A stretch of DNA of 64,000 nt from Paraburkholderia caledonica NBRC 102488 (GCF_000685095.1 NZ_BAYE01000010.1:124001-188000); one strand, 5' to 3'. Shown: positions 43,611 through 52,799, counted from the first letter of the stretch. Made by a program: numbers and translations. The notes: a model not told the origin generated them from the sequence alone.

Positions 43611-45940
43611 TCGGTCTGATGTCCGCTGAGCACGCGCTGCAGTTCACTCGGGTCCACCGGCTTCGTGAAGTGATGATCGAAGCCGGCCTCCACCGCTGTC
43701 TGTTTGTCCTGCTGTTGACCCCAGCCCGTTACCGCAATCAGGCGGATGCCGGCGTCCGGATAGTCGTTGCGAACCCGTCGAGCGACTTCATAGCCGTTCA
43801 GGAGCGGCAGACCGATGTCAAGAATCACCGCCTGTGGGGCGAATTCGGCGATCACAGCAAGTCCCGCGACCCCGTCGCTCGCCGTGCGCACCTGGTGGCC
43901 CTCCAGTTCGAGCACCATTGCGAGGCTGTCGGCGGCGTCCGCGTTGTCGTCGACAATCACGATCCGCAGTCCGGCGGCCGGCGGCTTGTCGGCTTGCGTG
44001 CTGTCAGCGGGCGCATCGGCGGAACTCGACAGCGGCAGCCGGATTACGAATTCGCTGCCGGCGCCGGGCCCGTTGCTGAATGCCGCGACCGTGCCGCCGT
44101 GCAATTCCGCAAGACCGCGCACGAGGGCGAGTCCAATGCCGAGTCCGCCTTGGGAGCGATCGAGCGCGGGTGCGAGTTGCGAGAACATTTCGAAGACGCT
44201 GTTCAGATGTTCGCGAGGAATGCCGATGCCCGAATCGCGCACCGCAATCACGGCCTGGTTGCCTTCACGATGTGCGGTGAGCGAAATGCTGCCGCCTGGC
44301 GGCGTGTACTTCGCTGCGTTGTTCAGCAGATTGAGGATCATCTGTGAAAGGCGGGTCGGGTCAGCATCAAGAAAAAGCGGCTCGGGAGATAGCGTCACGC
44401 TCAGACGATGGTCGGACGCGTGCACGATCGCACGCGCGGCTTCCACCGCGGATTGCATCGCGCGCGCGAGTTCGAGCCGCTGCTTGCGCAGTTCGAGTTT
44501 GCCTTGAGTAATACGTGAGACCTCGAGCAGATCGTCGACAAGATGGGTCATGTGCTGCAATTGACGGGAGAACACGTCGCGCGACCAGTTTAGTTGCGGA
44601 TCGCTGAATTCTTTCGCGCGCAGAATTTCGAGAACATTGCGCATCGGCGCAAGCGGATTGCGTAGCTCATGCGCAAGCGTCGCGAGGAATTCGTCCTTGC
44701 GGCGATCCGCGTTCGAGAGCTCCGCGTTAAGCCGCGTGAGTTGCTGCTCGGCATGCCGCCGCTCGGTAATGTCGCGATTGATGCTCACCGCGCCGTAAAT
44801 GTCGCCGCGCTCGTTGGCGAGCGGTTTGACCACGGTTTCGCAAACGCCGCGCGAACCGTCGCGCCGCACGAACGGCAACTCGCCGCGCCACGTGCCGTAC
44901 GCGCCGAGACTCGCGAACACTTCGCGACGAATGCGCAGCGCATCTTCAGGCGGATGAAAGATCGAGACGTGCTTGCCGAGAATCTCGCGCAGCCGGTAAC
45001 CGAGCATGCGTTCGCCGCCGACATTGAAGTCGGTAATGTTGCCGCGCAGATCGGTGATCACGATTGCATCGCTCAAGTGCTCGAAGATTGCAGCCTGGCG
45101 CAGCAGCACCGTCTGCGCCTGCTTGCGTTCGGTGATGTCGATGCCGAGCCCGTAGACCGTCAGCGGCTCGCCACGCTCGTCGTAAGTGGCGCGGCCACGG
45201 CCTTCCATCCAGCACCAGTCGCCGCTTGCATGCAGGAAGCGGAATTCGGCGACGTAGTCGTCGCGGGTTCGCACCGCATGATCGACGGCTTCGTTGAGCG
45301 CGAGCAGATCGCCCGGATGAATCAGTTCGAAAAAACCGCGCGTTGTAATGGCAAGGCGTCCTTCGGCGTAACCCGCGAGCGCTTCCAGTTCGCGGCTCCA
45401 CCAGAACTTGCCGGTCTTCGGTTCGTGCGACCACGCGCCCATGCGCGCGCCGCGCATGGCCAGACTCAATACGTCGCGGCTTTCCTGCAATTCCCGTTGC
45501 GCCCGCTGATGCGCGGCCACCGAAGCCTCCGCATTACGCCGCGCGAGCACAAGTTCCTGCTCGTACTTATGACGATCTGCGACGATGAGCACCGCGACTT
45601 CGATGTAGCTATGTTCGCCGTGCACGCGGCGCACTGCATTGAGCAATGTCGGCACCGTGTGGCCGTCGCGATGCAGCATGCTCAGCTTGACCTCGGCGAC
45701 AGAGCCCTGCATTTGCAGAAGCGGCGCCCAATGCGTCTGATAAAACACCTTGCCGCCCGTTGTCAGCAGGTCCTGAAGGCTGATGCCGGTCGTAAGCTCC
45801 GCGGCGCCATAGCCGATCCATTCGCAAAACGTTGCGTTGGCGCGCACGATGCGCCCGTCGGTGTCGGTCACGACGAGGCCGCAGGCAGCGTGCTCGAACA
45901 ACGCGTCGGCGAGCGGCAAGTGGCGGTCGGTACTTTGCAT
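43607..45940 (-). CDS. PAS-domain hybrid sensor histidine kinase with receiver domain
   Basis: A 777-residue soluble kinase without membrane helices. Order: PAS at ~10-125 (LFEHAACGLVVTDTDGRIVRAN), a PAS_3-type at ~160-275 (LAMRGARMGAWSHEP), a third PAS at ~285-400 (IFEHLSDAIVITDLRGNI), then HisKA with H-box LATLAHELRNPL (His424). The ATPase domain has NLLNNAAKYTPPGG, RDSGIGIP and GGLGIGLALV. The C-terminal receiver has VDDNADAAD and phospho-acceptor in LDIGLPLLNG (about Asp708) with FTKPVD. It senses a cytoplasmic signal by PAS. The gene lies four bases after the RsbQ-like hydrolase gene and overlaps zapE, so one operon. Confidence 0.92.
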   Translation of the reverse strand: MQSTDRHLPLADALFEHAACGLVVTDTDGRIVRANATFCEWIGYGAAELTTGISLQDLLTTGGKVFYQTHWAPLLQMQGSVAEVKLSMLHRDGHTVPTLLNAVRRVHGEHSYIEVAVLIVADRHKYEQELVLARRNAEASVAAHQRAQRELQESRDVLSLAMRGARMGAWSHEPKTGKFWWSRELEALAGYAEGRLAITTRGFFELIHPGDLLALNEAVDHAVRTRDDYVAEFRFLHASGDWCWMEGRGRATYDERGEPLTVYGLGIDITERKQAQTVLLRQAAIFEHLSDAIVITDLRGNITDFNVGGERMLGYRLREILGKHVSIFHPPEDALRIRREVFASLGAYGTWRGELPFVRRDGSRGVCETVVKPLANERGDIYGAVSINRDITERRHAEQQLTRLNAELSNADRRKDEFLATLAHELRNPLAPMRNVLEILRAKEFSDPQLNWSRDVFSRQLQHMTHLVDDLLEVSRITQGKLELRKQRLELARAMQSAVEAARAIVHASDHRLSVTLSPEPLFLDADPTRLSQMILNLLNNAAKYTPPGGSISLTAHREGNQAVIAVRDSGIGIPREHLNSVFEMFSQLAPALDRSQGGLGIGLALVRGLAELHGGTVAAFSNGPGAGSEFVIRLPLSSSADAPADSTQADKPPAAGLRIVIVDDNADAADSLAMVLELEGHQVRTASDGVAGLAVIAEFAPQAVILDIGLPLLNGYEVARRVRNDYPDAGIRLIAVTGWGQQQDKQTAVEAGFDHHFTKPVDPSELQRVLSGHQTE

Positions 45941-45944
45941 TGCG

Positions 45945-46748
45945 TTAAGTTGGCGTCGTCCGCAGGAAAGCGCTGATGGCCTCCGCAGTCGCGCGAGGCG
46001 CGCTCACGTGCGGACAGTGTCCATTGTTCTCGACGACGCGAAGCGTGCTGCTACGCATCGTGCGATGCATGTACTCGCCGACCGGACGCGGCGCGACGAC
46101 GTCTTCGCTTGCTTGCAGAATCAGCGTGGGCGTGACGTTCATAGGCAGCAGACCGCGATGATCGGAGAGAAACGTGACACGTGCAAACTGGGCGGCGATC
46201 CGCGGATCGGTCCGGCAAAAGCTGTTAATTAATTCAACGCCGAGCTCAGGCTGGTCCGGCGCGCCCATGATAGCGGGTGCCATTGCGCTGGACCAGCCGA
46301 GGTAGTTGTGCTCGAGCGTGAGCAGCAGGTCGTCAATATCCTCGCGCGTGAAGCCGCCGATGTAATCGCCAACGTTCACATAGCAGGGCGAGGGGGCCAC
46401 CATCGCCTGAGCGGAAAAAAGCTGCGGGGCTTCTAGCGCGGCGAGCAGGCCGATCATGCAACTCACCGAATGGCCGACGAACACGACCGGCTCGTCGGCC
46501 ACTTCGCGCACGAGCTCGATCAGGTCGCGCGCATAGCCGTGCAGCGAATCGTATTTGTCGACGTCGTATGCGGCGAGGTCCGACGAGCCGCTGCCCACGT
46601 GATCGAATAGCACGATGCGGTAGTCGTCATGGAATGACGGTGCGAGGCGGCGCCACATGCTCTGGTCACAGCCGAAGCCGTGCGCGAACACCATGGTGCT
46701 CGGGCCGCGTCCGGAAATATTCACGTTGTTGCGCTGGATGATGCTCAT
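45945..46748 (-). CDS. RsbQ-like alpha/beta-hydrolase (KAI2/D14 relative)
   Basis: A 267-residue alpha/beta-hydrolase very like Bacillus RsbQ and the plant karrikin/strigolactone receptors. Catalytic triad: Ser94 in VGHSVSCMIG, Asp216 in QASEDVVAP and His244 in NNGHCPHVS. The blocks FAHGFGCDQSMW, VAPSPCYVN and FCRTDPRIAAQFA are RsbQ hallmarks. RsbQ works with the PAS phosphatase RsbP in B. subtilis energy-stress signalling, probably by making or handling a PAS ligand. Here a PAS hybrid kinase gene follows after four bases, so the partnership seems kept with a different output. The substrate is unknown. Confidence 0.9.
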   Translation of the reverse strand: MSIIQRNNVNISGRGPSTMVFAHGFGCDQSMWRRLAPSFHDDYRIVLFDHVGSGSSDLAAYDVDKYDSLHGYARDLIELVREVADEPVVFVGHSVSCMIGLLAALEAPQLFSAQAMVAPSPCYVNVGDYIGGFTREDIDDLLLTLEHNYLGWSSAMAPAIMGAPDQPELGVELINSFCRTDPRIAAQFARVTFLSDHRGLLPMNVTPTLILQASEDVVAPRPVGEYMHRTMRSSTLRVVENNGHCPHVSAPRATAEAISAFLRTTPT

Positions 46749-46884
46749 TGTCGAGTCCTGGAGCGTGCCGGGATGGAAGCGGCGGATGCGCTCGGTCCGG
46801 CCTCCGTCAGAATGTTACCGCAGTCTCGCGCCGCCGCCGCCACTGCACGTCCGCGCCGATTCGCCGCGCTGCGGCTTGCAGGTT

Positions 46885-47787
46885 TCATCCCGTCTTTATC
46901 GGCTGCTTTGGCGCGTTCTGCGGCTCGATGCCGAAGCGCTCGTATTGTGCAATCACCTGTGCGCCGAAAAGCAGCAACGTGGCGAGCCATTCCAGACTGA
47001 AGAGAATGACGATCGCCATGGTGAGCGAACCATACACCACGCTAACCTGTGAAAGCGTCGCGAAGTACCAGACCAGCACATGCCGCGTGATCTCCCACAA
47101 CAGCGCAGCGACGATGCCGCCGAACAGCGCATGCTTGAGCGATGGCCGTCCGACCGGCATGACCATATAGATCGACGTCAGCAGAAAGACTTCGCCGGCA
47201 AGACCCAGCAGATACAGCAGAACGCGCGAAGCGCCCTGCAACGAAACATGAAGCCCGAACAGGTCGATGCCTTCGGCGCCCACGGCTTCCAGTCCGCTCG
47301 ACACGAGCGTGACGATCAACGCGCCGACGCCGAGGAACAGGATGTAACAGTAGGGCAGAAGCGCCGAGAGTAGAAAATGCCGCCGCCGTATGACCACACG
47401 GTGTACGAAGATCAGCGACATCGCGTTTTCGAGTACCGTGAATGCGAGTGAACTGAAGAACAGCATCGTCACGAACAGCACCCAGCCGATCACCGCGCGG
47501 TGAGCGAGAAAATTGGCAAGCTCACGCACGAGTGCTGGGGACTGGCCCGGCACGAGCCATTGCAGCAAGTGACCCAGCGCCGGAAGCAGAATGTGTTGCG
47601 GCACGATACGGGAAAGCGCGATCACAATGAGGATCATCAGCGGCACGATGGAAAGCAACGCGTAGTACGCGACCGCGCCGGCGAGCAGCAAACCCTGGTT
47701 GGCCCGGAACGCCTTCATCGTTTCAAGGATGAATCTGCCCGGATGCTTCGCGACATTGAGTGTGCGTTCATCGATGATGGAGTGCAT
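46885..47787 (-). CDS. YihY/BrkB family inner-membrane protein
   Basis: A 300-residue protein with six hydrophobic segments, of the YihY/virulence factor BrkB family. The family start is MKAFRANQGLLLAGAVAYYALLSIVPLMILI; later blocks are RPSLKHALFGGIVAALLWEITRH and YFATLSQVSVVYGSLTMAIVILFSLEW. The old 'ribonuclease BN' label of this family is known to be wrong. The true function is unclear, possibly transport. ATG 47787 follows GAGG and restores normal length; the frame open to 47967 runs into the divergent exonuclease gene. Confidence 0.88.
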   Translation of the reverse strand: MHSIIDERTLNVAKHPGRFILETMKAFRANQGLLLAGAVAYYALLSIVPLMILIVIALSRIVPQHILLPALGHLLQWLVPGQSPALVRELANFLAHRAVIGWVLFVTMLFFSSLAFTVLENAMSLIFVHRVVIRRRHFLLSALLPYCYILFLGVGALIVTLVSSGLEAVGAEGIDLFGLHVSLQGASRVLLYLLGLAGEVFLLTSIYMVMPVGRPSLKHALFGGIVAALLWEITRHVLVWYFATLSQVSVVYGSLTMAIVILFSLEWLATLLLFGAQVIAQYERFGIEPQNAPKQPIKTG

Positions 47788-47930
47788 GGGGCCTCGCCAC
47801 GCGCGCGGCGCGCCGCCGACGGACGGCGCATGCCGGTGCGCTTCTGCATAGGTTAAGCAAGAAAGCCGCCACGCGCACCGCCACCGCGCAGAAAAGTGTG
47901 CAGGAATACGCCTTGCTTTCGAGGTGCGAC

Positions 47931-49094
47931 ATGGCATCCGAATCGACATCGAACACATCCAACTCATCGAACATCGCAGCGGAAAATGCGGACTCCGGGG
48001 ACCTCGTTATCGCGCGGCCCGAGGGTCTGTATTGTCCGCCCGGCGACTTCCATATCGATCCCTGGCAGCCCGTCGAGCGCGCGGTGATCACGCATGCGCA
48101 TTCCGATCACGCCCGCTTCGGGCATCGGCGTTATCTTGCGTCGCGTGCGGGCGCAAACGTGCTGCTGTCCCGCCTGCCTGACATTTCGCTGCAAACGCTC
48201 GCGTATGGCGAACGGCTCGATATCAACGGGGTAACCGTGTCCCTGCATCCCGCCGGACATGTGCTCGGGTCCGCGCAATTGCGCATCGAGCACCGCGGGC
48301 GCGTGTGGGTCGCATCCGGCGATTACAAACTCGACCCCGATCCGACCTGCGACGCATTCGAGCCCGTGCGCTGCGATACATTCATCACCGAGTCGACTTT
48401 CGGTCTGCCGATCTACCGCTGGGACGCACCGCAAACCATATTCGACGGCGTCGATTCATGGTGGCGTCATAACGCGGCCCAAGGGCGCGCGTCCGTGCTG
48501 TTCTGTTATTCGTTCGGCAAGGCGCAGCGCGTGCTGGCAAGCGTCGACGCGGGCATCGGCCCAATCTTCTGTCATGGCGCGGTCGAACCGCTCAATCGCG
48601 CTTATCGCGAGGCGGGCGTGCGGTTGCCGCCGGTACGTCTCGTCAGCGAAATTGCACCCAAAGACAAGGCGGCATTCAGTCAGGCGCTGATCGTCGCGCC
48701 GCCGTCGGCGCAAGGCAGCGCGTGGCTCAAGCGTTTCGGCGACTATAGCGACGCGTTCGCGTCGGGATGGATGCGCTTGCGCGGCGCGCGCCGCAGGCGC
48801 GGCGTCGATCGCGGGTTCGTGCTTTCGGATCATGCGGATTGGCCGGCGCTGCAAACGGCGATTGGCGCGACCGGCGCGGGCCGCGTGATCGTCACGCATG
48901 GTTCGGTCGAACCGATGGTGCGCTGGCTGCGCGAGCAAGGGCTGGATGCAGGCGCCTTCGTGACCCAATACGGCGACGATACGGTCGAAGCGGATGCATT
49001 GGGCGGCGACGAAGCCGTGCCGGGCAATGCGCCGCCCCCGCCAGGCGATGCCGCGCCCGTGCATGAGTTCGACGATGCCGCGAGCCGTTCATGA
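47931..49094 (+). CDS. Ligase-associated DNA exonuclease (metallo-beta-lactamase/beta-CASP type)
   Basis: A 387-residue MBL-fold nuclease of the ligase-associated exonuclease group (related to SNM1/CPSF-73). Metal ligands: HAHSDHAR (the HxHxDH motif), GHVLGSAQ and VASGDYKLDPD; the C-terminal part has SDHADW and VTHGSVEP. A Ser/Asn-rich N-terminal tail of ~20 residues is unusual. It probably trims 3' or 5' ends before sealing by the ligase encoded next; its last bases overlap the ligase ATG (ATGA). ATG at 47931 follows GAGGTGCGAC. The full set in other bacteria also has a Lhr helicase and a metallophosphoesterase; neither is next to it here. Confidence 0.9.
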   Translation: MASESTSNTSNSSNIAAENADSGDLVIARPEGLYCPPGDFHIDPWQPVERAVITHAHSDHARFGHRRYLASRAGANVLLSRLPDISLQTLAYGERLDINGVTVSLHPAGHVLGSAQLRIEHRGRVWVASGDYKLDPDPTCDAFEPVRCDTFITESTFGLPIYRWDAPQTIFDGVDSWWRHNAAQGRASVLFCYSFGKAQRVLASVDAGIGPIFCHGAVEPLNRAYREAGVRLPPVRLVSEIAPKDKAAFSQALIVAPPSAQGSAWLKRFGDYSDAFASGWMRLRGARRRRGVDRGFVLSDHADWPALQTAIGATGAGRVIVTHGSVEPMVRWLREQGLDAGAFVTQYGDDTVEADALGGDEAVPGNAPPPPGDAAPVHEFDDAASRS

Positions 49095-50776
49095 AGCGCT
49101 TCGCTGCTCTTTACACCGCGCTCGACGCGACAACCTCCACGCACGACAAGCTCGAAGCGCTGACGAGTTACTTCGCCGTAGCGGAACCCGAAGACGCCGC
49201 GTGGGCGTCGTACTTCCTGGCCGGCGGCAAGCCGCGGCAATCGGTGCCCACGCGTCTTTTGAGCGAATTCGCCCGCGAACGCGCGGGATTGCCCGCATGG
49301 CTTTTCGAGGAGTCGTATCACGCAGTCGGCGATCTGGCGGAGACCATTGCGCATATTCTGCCGCCCGCGCAGCGCAGCTCCGAACTGGGTCTCACGCAAT
49401 GGATCGAGCAGCGTGTGCTGACGTTGCGCGGTCTTGCGCCTGATGAGTTGCGCACGCGTTTGTTCAGCTATTGGGACGAGCTGGACTGGGGCGAGCGTTT
49501 TCTTCTCACGAAGCTGATTGGTGGAGGCTTTCGCGTCGGCGTCGCGCGGCAGTTGGTGGTGCGTGCGCTCGCGCAGGTCGCCGGAGTCGATCATAAGCGG
49601 ATTGCGCAGCGCATGGTCGGATGGACCGATTCGCGGCAGAAGCCGGACGCCGCGCGTTATCTGCGTCTTATCGCACCCGACGCGCCCGACGCCGGCAACG
49701 CTGGCGAGCAGCAATCGGCGGATCGGCACGACAGCGATCTGGGCCTGCCTTATCCGTTCTTTCTCGCGCATCCGTTGCAGACCGATCCCGAGACGCTTGG
49801 CGATCCGTCGCGCTGGCTGATCGAATGGAAGTGGGACGGCATACGCGCGCAACTCGTCAAACGCGGCGGCCGTGTGTGGTTGTGGTCGCGCGGCGAGGAT
49901 CTGATCACCGACCGGTTTCCGGAAGTGGCCGCGTTGGGCGAGGCGTTGCCTGACGGCTTCGTGATCGACGGCGAAATCCTTGCCTGGGAGCCGGGCGCCG
50001 CCGCGCCATTGCCGTTTGCGCGCCTTCAACCGCGCATCGCACGAAAGAGCCTGACGAAAAAAATCCTCGCCGATTCACCCGCCGCGCTGCTTGCTTACGA
50101 TCTGCTGGAAGCGCACGGCGAAGACTTGCGAATGACGCCGCTCGCCGAACGGCGCGCGCGTCTGGACGCGTTGGCTGCATCGCTCGACGGCACGCTGTCA
50201 GGCGACTTGCTGCGAGTCTCGCCGCAGGTTTCCGGAGCCGACTGGCGCGCGTTGGCAGCGTTACGCGAAGAGAGCCGCGCACGGGGTGTCGAGGGCTTCA
50301 TGGTGAAGGAGCGCGAGTCGATGTACGGTGTTGGCCGCACGAAAGCTTCGGGCACATGGTGGAAATGGAAGATCGATCCGTATGCAATCGACGCGGTACT
50401 GGTTTACGCGCAGCGCGGACACGGCAGACGTGCGAGCCTATACACTGATTTCACATTCGCGGTCTGGGACGAAGCCAACGGCGTGCGCATGCTCGTGCCG
50501 TTTGCGAAGGCGTATTCGGGTCTTACCGATGAGGAAATGCGCCAGGTTGACGCAATCGTACGCAAGACTACGATCGAGAAGTTCGGACCGGTGCGCAGCG
50601 TGACGCCGACGCTCGTATTCGAAATAGGCTTCGAGGGCATCCAGGCGAGCACGCGTCACAAGTCCGGCGTGGCCGTGCGATTCCCTCGCATGCTGCGCTG
50701 GCGCACCGACAAGCATATCGACGACGCGGATACGCTCGCGATGCTCAAGGGTTTCATCGACGATCGCGCGGCCTGA
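49091..50776 (+). CDS. ATP-dependent DNA ligase
   Basis: A 561-residue ATP-dependent ligase, in addition to the NAD-dependent LigA expected in the genome. The N-terminal DNA-binding domain (~1-200, LTKLIGGGFRVGVARQLV) precedes the nucleotidyltransferase domain: motif I EWKWDGIRAQ (Lys247 takes AMP), motif III IDGEILAWE, motif IV EGFMVKE, motif V WWKWKID. The C-terminal OB domain follows with VRSVTPTLVFEIGFEGIQ. It seals nicks in DNA. It overlaps the exonuclease gene by 4 bases. This domain order (DNA-binding, catalytic, OB) matches the bacterial LigB/LigC group paired with MBL exonucleases. Confidence 0.92.
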   Translation: MKRFAALYTALDATTSTHDKLEALTSYFAVAEPEDAAWASYFLAGGKPRQSVPTRLLSEFARERAGLPAWLFEESYHAVGDLAETIAHILPPAQRSSELGLTQWIEQRVLTLRGLAPDELRTRLFSYWDELDWGERFLLTKLIGGGFRVGVARQLVVRALAQVAGVDHKRIAQRMVGWTDSRQKPDAARYLRLIAPDAPDAGNAGEQQSADRHDSDLGLPYPFFLAHPLQTDPETLGDPSRWLIEWKWDGIRAQLVKRGGRVWLWSRGEDLITDRFPEVAALGEALPDGFVIDGEILAWEPGAAAPLPFARLQPRIARKSLTKKILADSPAALLAYDLLEAHGEDLRMTPLAERRARLDALAASLDGTLSGDLLRVSPQVSGADWRALAALREESRARGVEGFMVKERESMYGVGRTKASGTWWKWKIDPYAIDAVLVYAQRGHGRRASLYTDFTFAVWDEANGVRMLVPFAKAYSGLTDEEMRQVDAIVRKTTIEKFGPVRSVTPTLVFEIGFEGIQASTRHKSGVAVRFPRMLRWRTDKHIDDADTLAMLKGFIDDRAA

Positions 50777-51018
50777 CCGCCGCGGTAGCGCATAAGCAAC
50801 GACTACGCAACGAATAAGCAACAAACACGCAACGACTTCGTAAGACGGATCGGCAACGATGCATTCACGATACATCGACGACAAACACCGCCGCTGCGAG
50901 ATCGCGGCCCATTCAGAGAGCATGTCACCAGTGATGCAGTGCAACGCGGGAGCGAATCTTGCAACCGGGCGGCGGGTGCCGTGATGCGGCGCGCGCATGC
51001 ACCAGGGAGAACGTAGTG

Positions 51019-51498
51019 ATGCTCGACAACCAGTTCGACAACCAGTTCGACAACCACTTCGACGACAGCGAAGACGTGGTCGTGTGGCGGCCAATCCAGT
51101 ATGCGATGGCGTCGCACCGGCGCGTACTCGTCGTGGACGACTATCGAGAGGCGGCGGACGCGCTGCAGATGTTGTTGAACGCGGACGGGTTCGAATGCCG
51201 TGCGCTCGAAGATCCGCACGCGGTTTGCGATATGGCGTCGCAATGGCAACCGTTCGCCGTGGTTCTCGACATCAAGATGCCTGGCCTCGACGGCCTGGAA
51301 CTGGCGCGGCGTCTGCGCGCGCATCCGTCCACCGCGCATATGCTGCTGGTCGCCTGCACGGCGTTTGCCTCGCGCGACGACCGCGCTCGCGCACGCGCCG
51401 TCGGCTTCGACGCGCACTGCGCGAAGCCGTTGACGCCGGAGCGTCTGCTGCGCGTGCTGGAGTCGGCTGCGGCGCTGCATGCGGTGGGGTCGCCGTAA
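51019..51498 (+). CDS. Stand-alone receiver-domain response regulator
   Basis: A 159-residue protein with one receiver domain (RRVLVVDDYREAADALQML, phospho-acceptor Asp in LDIKMPGLDG, conserved Lys in CAKPLTPE) and no output domain. Before it is a ~35-residue acidic extension made of DNQF repeats. ATG 51019 follows GGGAGA; GTG 51016 is an alternative. Such single-domain regulators act by protein contact or as phosphate sinks, and the related receiver of the hybrid kinase at 43607 suggests a common family. No kinase gene is adjacent. Confidence 0.85.
   Translation: MLDNQFDNQFDNHFDDSEDVVVWRPIQYAMASHRRVLVVDDYREAADALQMLLNADGFECRALEDPHAVCDMASQWQPFAVVLDIKMPGLDGLELARRLRAHPSTAHMLLVACTAFASRDDRARARAVGFDAHCAKPLTPERLLRVLESAAALHAVGSP
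51025..51060 (+). repeat. 12-bp tandem repeat, three copies, in-frame
   Basis: The unit GACAACCAGTTC occurs three times in a row (third copy has CAC in place of CAG), encoding DNQF-DNQF-DNHF at the start of the receiver-only protein. Unit length is a multiple of three, so copy-number change would alter protein length without a frameshift. Confidence 0.85.
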
Positions 51499-51782
51499 AG
51501 CCTGCGCGCCGTTTGAAAAAACTGCGGTGTGTAAGACCCAGTTTCCGACCTGCGTCCCGTTGTCTATTACGTGTTGCCGACTCCCTCCGTTCGCTCGAAT
51601 TGCCGCGCAGCGCATCCCATTTCCTTGCGCGTTTTCTTCGCAGATGTCCGATTCATGTCCCATTGTGCAGCGGCAATGCACCAGAAAGCCGCGTCATGCG
51701 CGGGCCCGAGGGTTGCTGACTCTGTCGCACCGCCGTGCTTTTTGCACGCTGCGCAGGTTAAACAGCTTTCTGGAGGTTTTAT

Positions 51783-52649
51783 ATGAGCGACACAGAACGT
51801 CCCACGCCGCCGTTCAAAGGACAGCAGCAGGATCAGACGCCGGGCCGCACCGCGGAGATGAACCCGCAACCCGATCACGGCGAGAAATCGTATAAGGGCT
51901 CGGGACGCCTCGCAGGCAAGGCAGCCATCATCACTGGCGGCGACAGTGGCATTGGCCGCGCAGTCGCCATCGCATTCGCGCGTGAAGGCGCGGACGTTTT
52001 GATCTCCTATCTGAACGAAGACGACGACGCGCGCGAGACCGCGCGCTGGGTCGAAGAGGCGGGCCGCAAGGCGGTGCTGGTGCCAGGCGACATCACGAAT
52101 CCAGCGCACTGCAACGCGATTGTCGACAAGGCGATCGAGGCGTTCGGCCGGCTCGACGTGCTCGTGAACAACGCGGCCTACCAGATGACCTACCCGTCGC
52201 TGGACGAAATCACCGACGAGGAATGGGACAAGACGTTCGATACCAACATCGGCGCGATGTTCCGGATCACACGCGCTGCAGTCAGGCACATGAAACCGGG
52301 CGGCGCGATAGTCAACACCACGTCGATTAATGCGGACCATCCGAATCCGGGCCTGATCGCATACGCGACGACCAAGGGCGCGATCCAGAACTTCACGGGC
52401 GGCCTTGCGCAACTGCTGGCTGAAAAAGGCATTCGCGCGAATTGCGTCGCGCCGGGACCAATCTGGACGCCGCTGATTCCGTCGACCATGCCGCCTGAAA
52501 AAGTCGAAAAATTCGGAGAGCAAGTACCGATGAAGCGACCGGGTCAACCGGCCGAAGTCGCGCCGGCCTACGTGATGCTGGCGTCCGACGAAGCGAGTTA
52601 CATCTCTGGCGCAACAATCGCCGTTACGGGCGGTTCGCCGATTATTTAG
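51783..52649 (+). CDS. SDR family oxidoreductase (YghA/GSP39-like)
   Basis: A 288-residue short-chain dehydrogenase. TGGDSGIGRAVA is the NAD(P)-binding motif, VLVNNAA the structural NNAG-type motif, and Ser (TTSINAD) with YATTK the catalytic triad. The long hydrophilic N-terminal tail (TPPFKGQQQDQTPGRTAEM) is typical of the YghA/YhdF 'general stress protein 39' group, an aldehyde/ketone reductase subset. The ribosome site is GGAGG at 51770-51774. Upstream of the pao-like operon by 208 bases in the same direction; both may deal with aldehydes, which is inference. Confidence 0.9.
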   Translation: MSDTERPTPPFKGQQQDQTPGRTAEMNPQPDHGEKSYKGSGRLAGKAAIITGGDSGIGRAVAIAFAREGADVLISYLNEDDDARETARWVEEAGRKAVLVPGDITNPAHCNAIVDKAIEAFGRLDVLVNNAAYQMTYPSLDEITDEEWDKTFDTNIGAMFRITRAAVRHMKPGGAIVNTTSINADHPNPGLIAYATTKGAIQNFTGGLAQLLAEKGIRANCVAPGPIWTPLIPSTMPPEKVEKFGEQVPMKRPGQPAEVAPAYVMLASDEASYISGATIAVTGGSPII

Positions 52650-52784
52650 GCCTGTTGAACGGATGCCGAAGAGGCCGCTGCTTGCGCGACGAAGCCCAAG
52701 CGGCGGTCCTCAAAGTCGCGGCTCAATTGTTCGATCGACGCAACGCTGCACGACCGGTGCGGAGCATTGCAATGCTGTCCTGCC

Positions 52785-52799
52785 GGGCACGGCGCTTGC
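52785..52799 (+). promoter_or_regulatory. Sigma-54-like promoter candidate upstream of the aldehyde oxidoreductase operon
   Basis: GGGCAC-N5-TTGC has the invariant GG and GC of a -24/-12 promoter at right spacing, with one mismatch in the -24 block. Transcription would start near 52811, 47 bases before the first gene. In GC-rich DNA such matches can arise by chance, so this is weaker than the site at 11731. Confidence 0.4.

Noticed and set aside
44669..45976. 435-codon frame antisense to the hybrid kinase
   Set aside because: Shadow frame; the kinase on the other strand has complete domain motifs.
48994..49443. Alternative frame across the exonuclease-ligase junction
   Set aside because: Arg/Ala-rich translation without ribosome site; the junction is a normal ATGA overlap.
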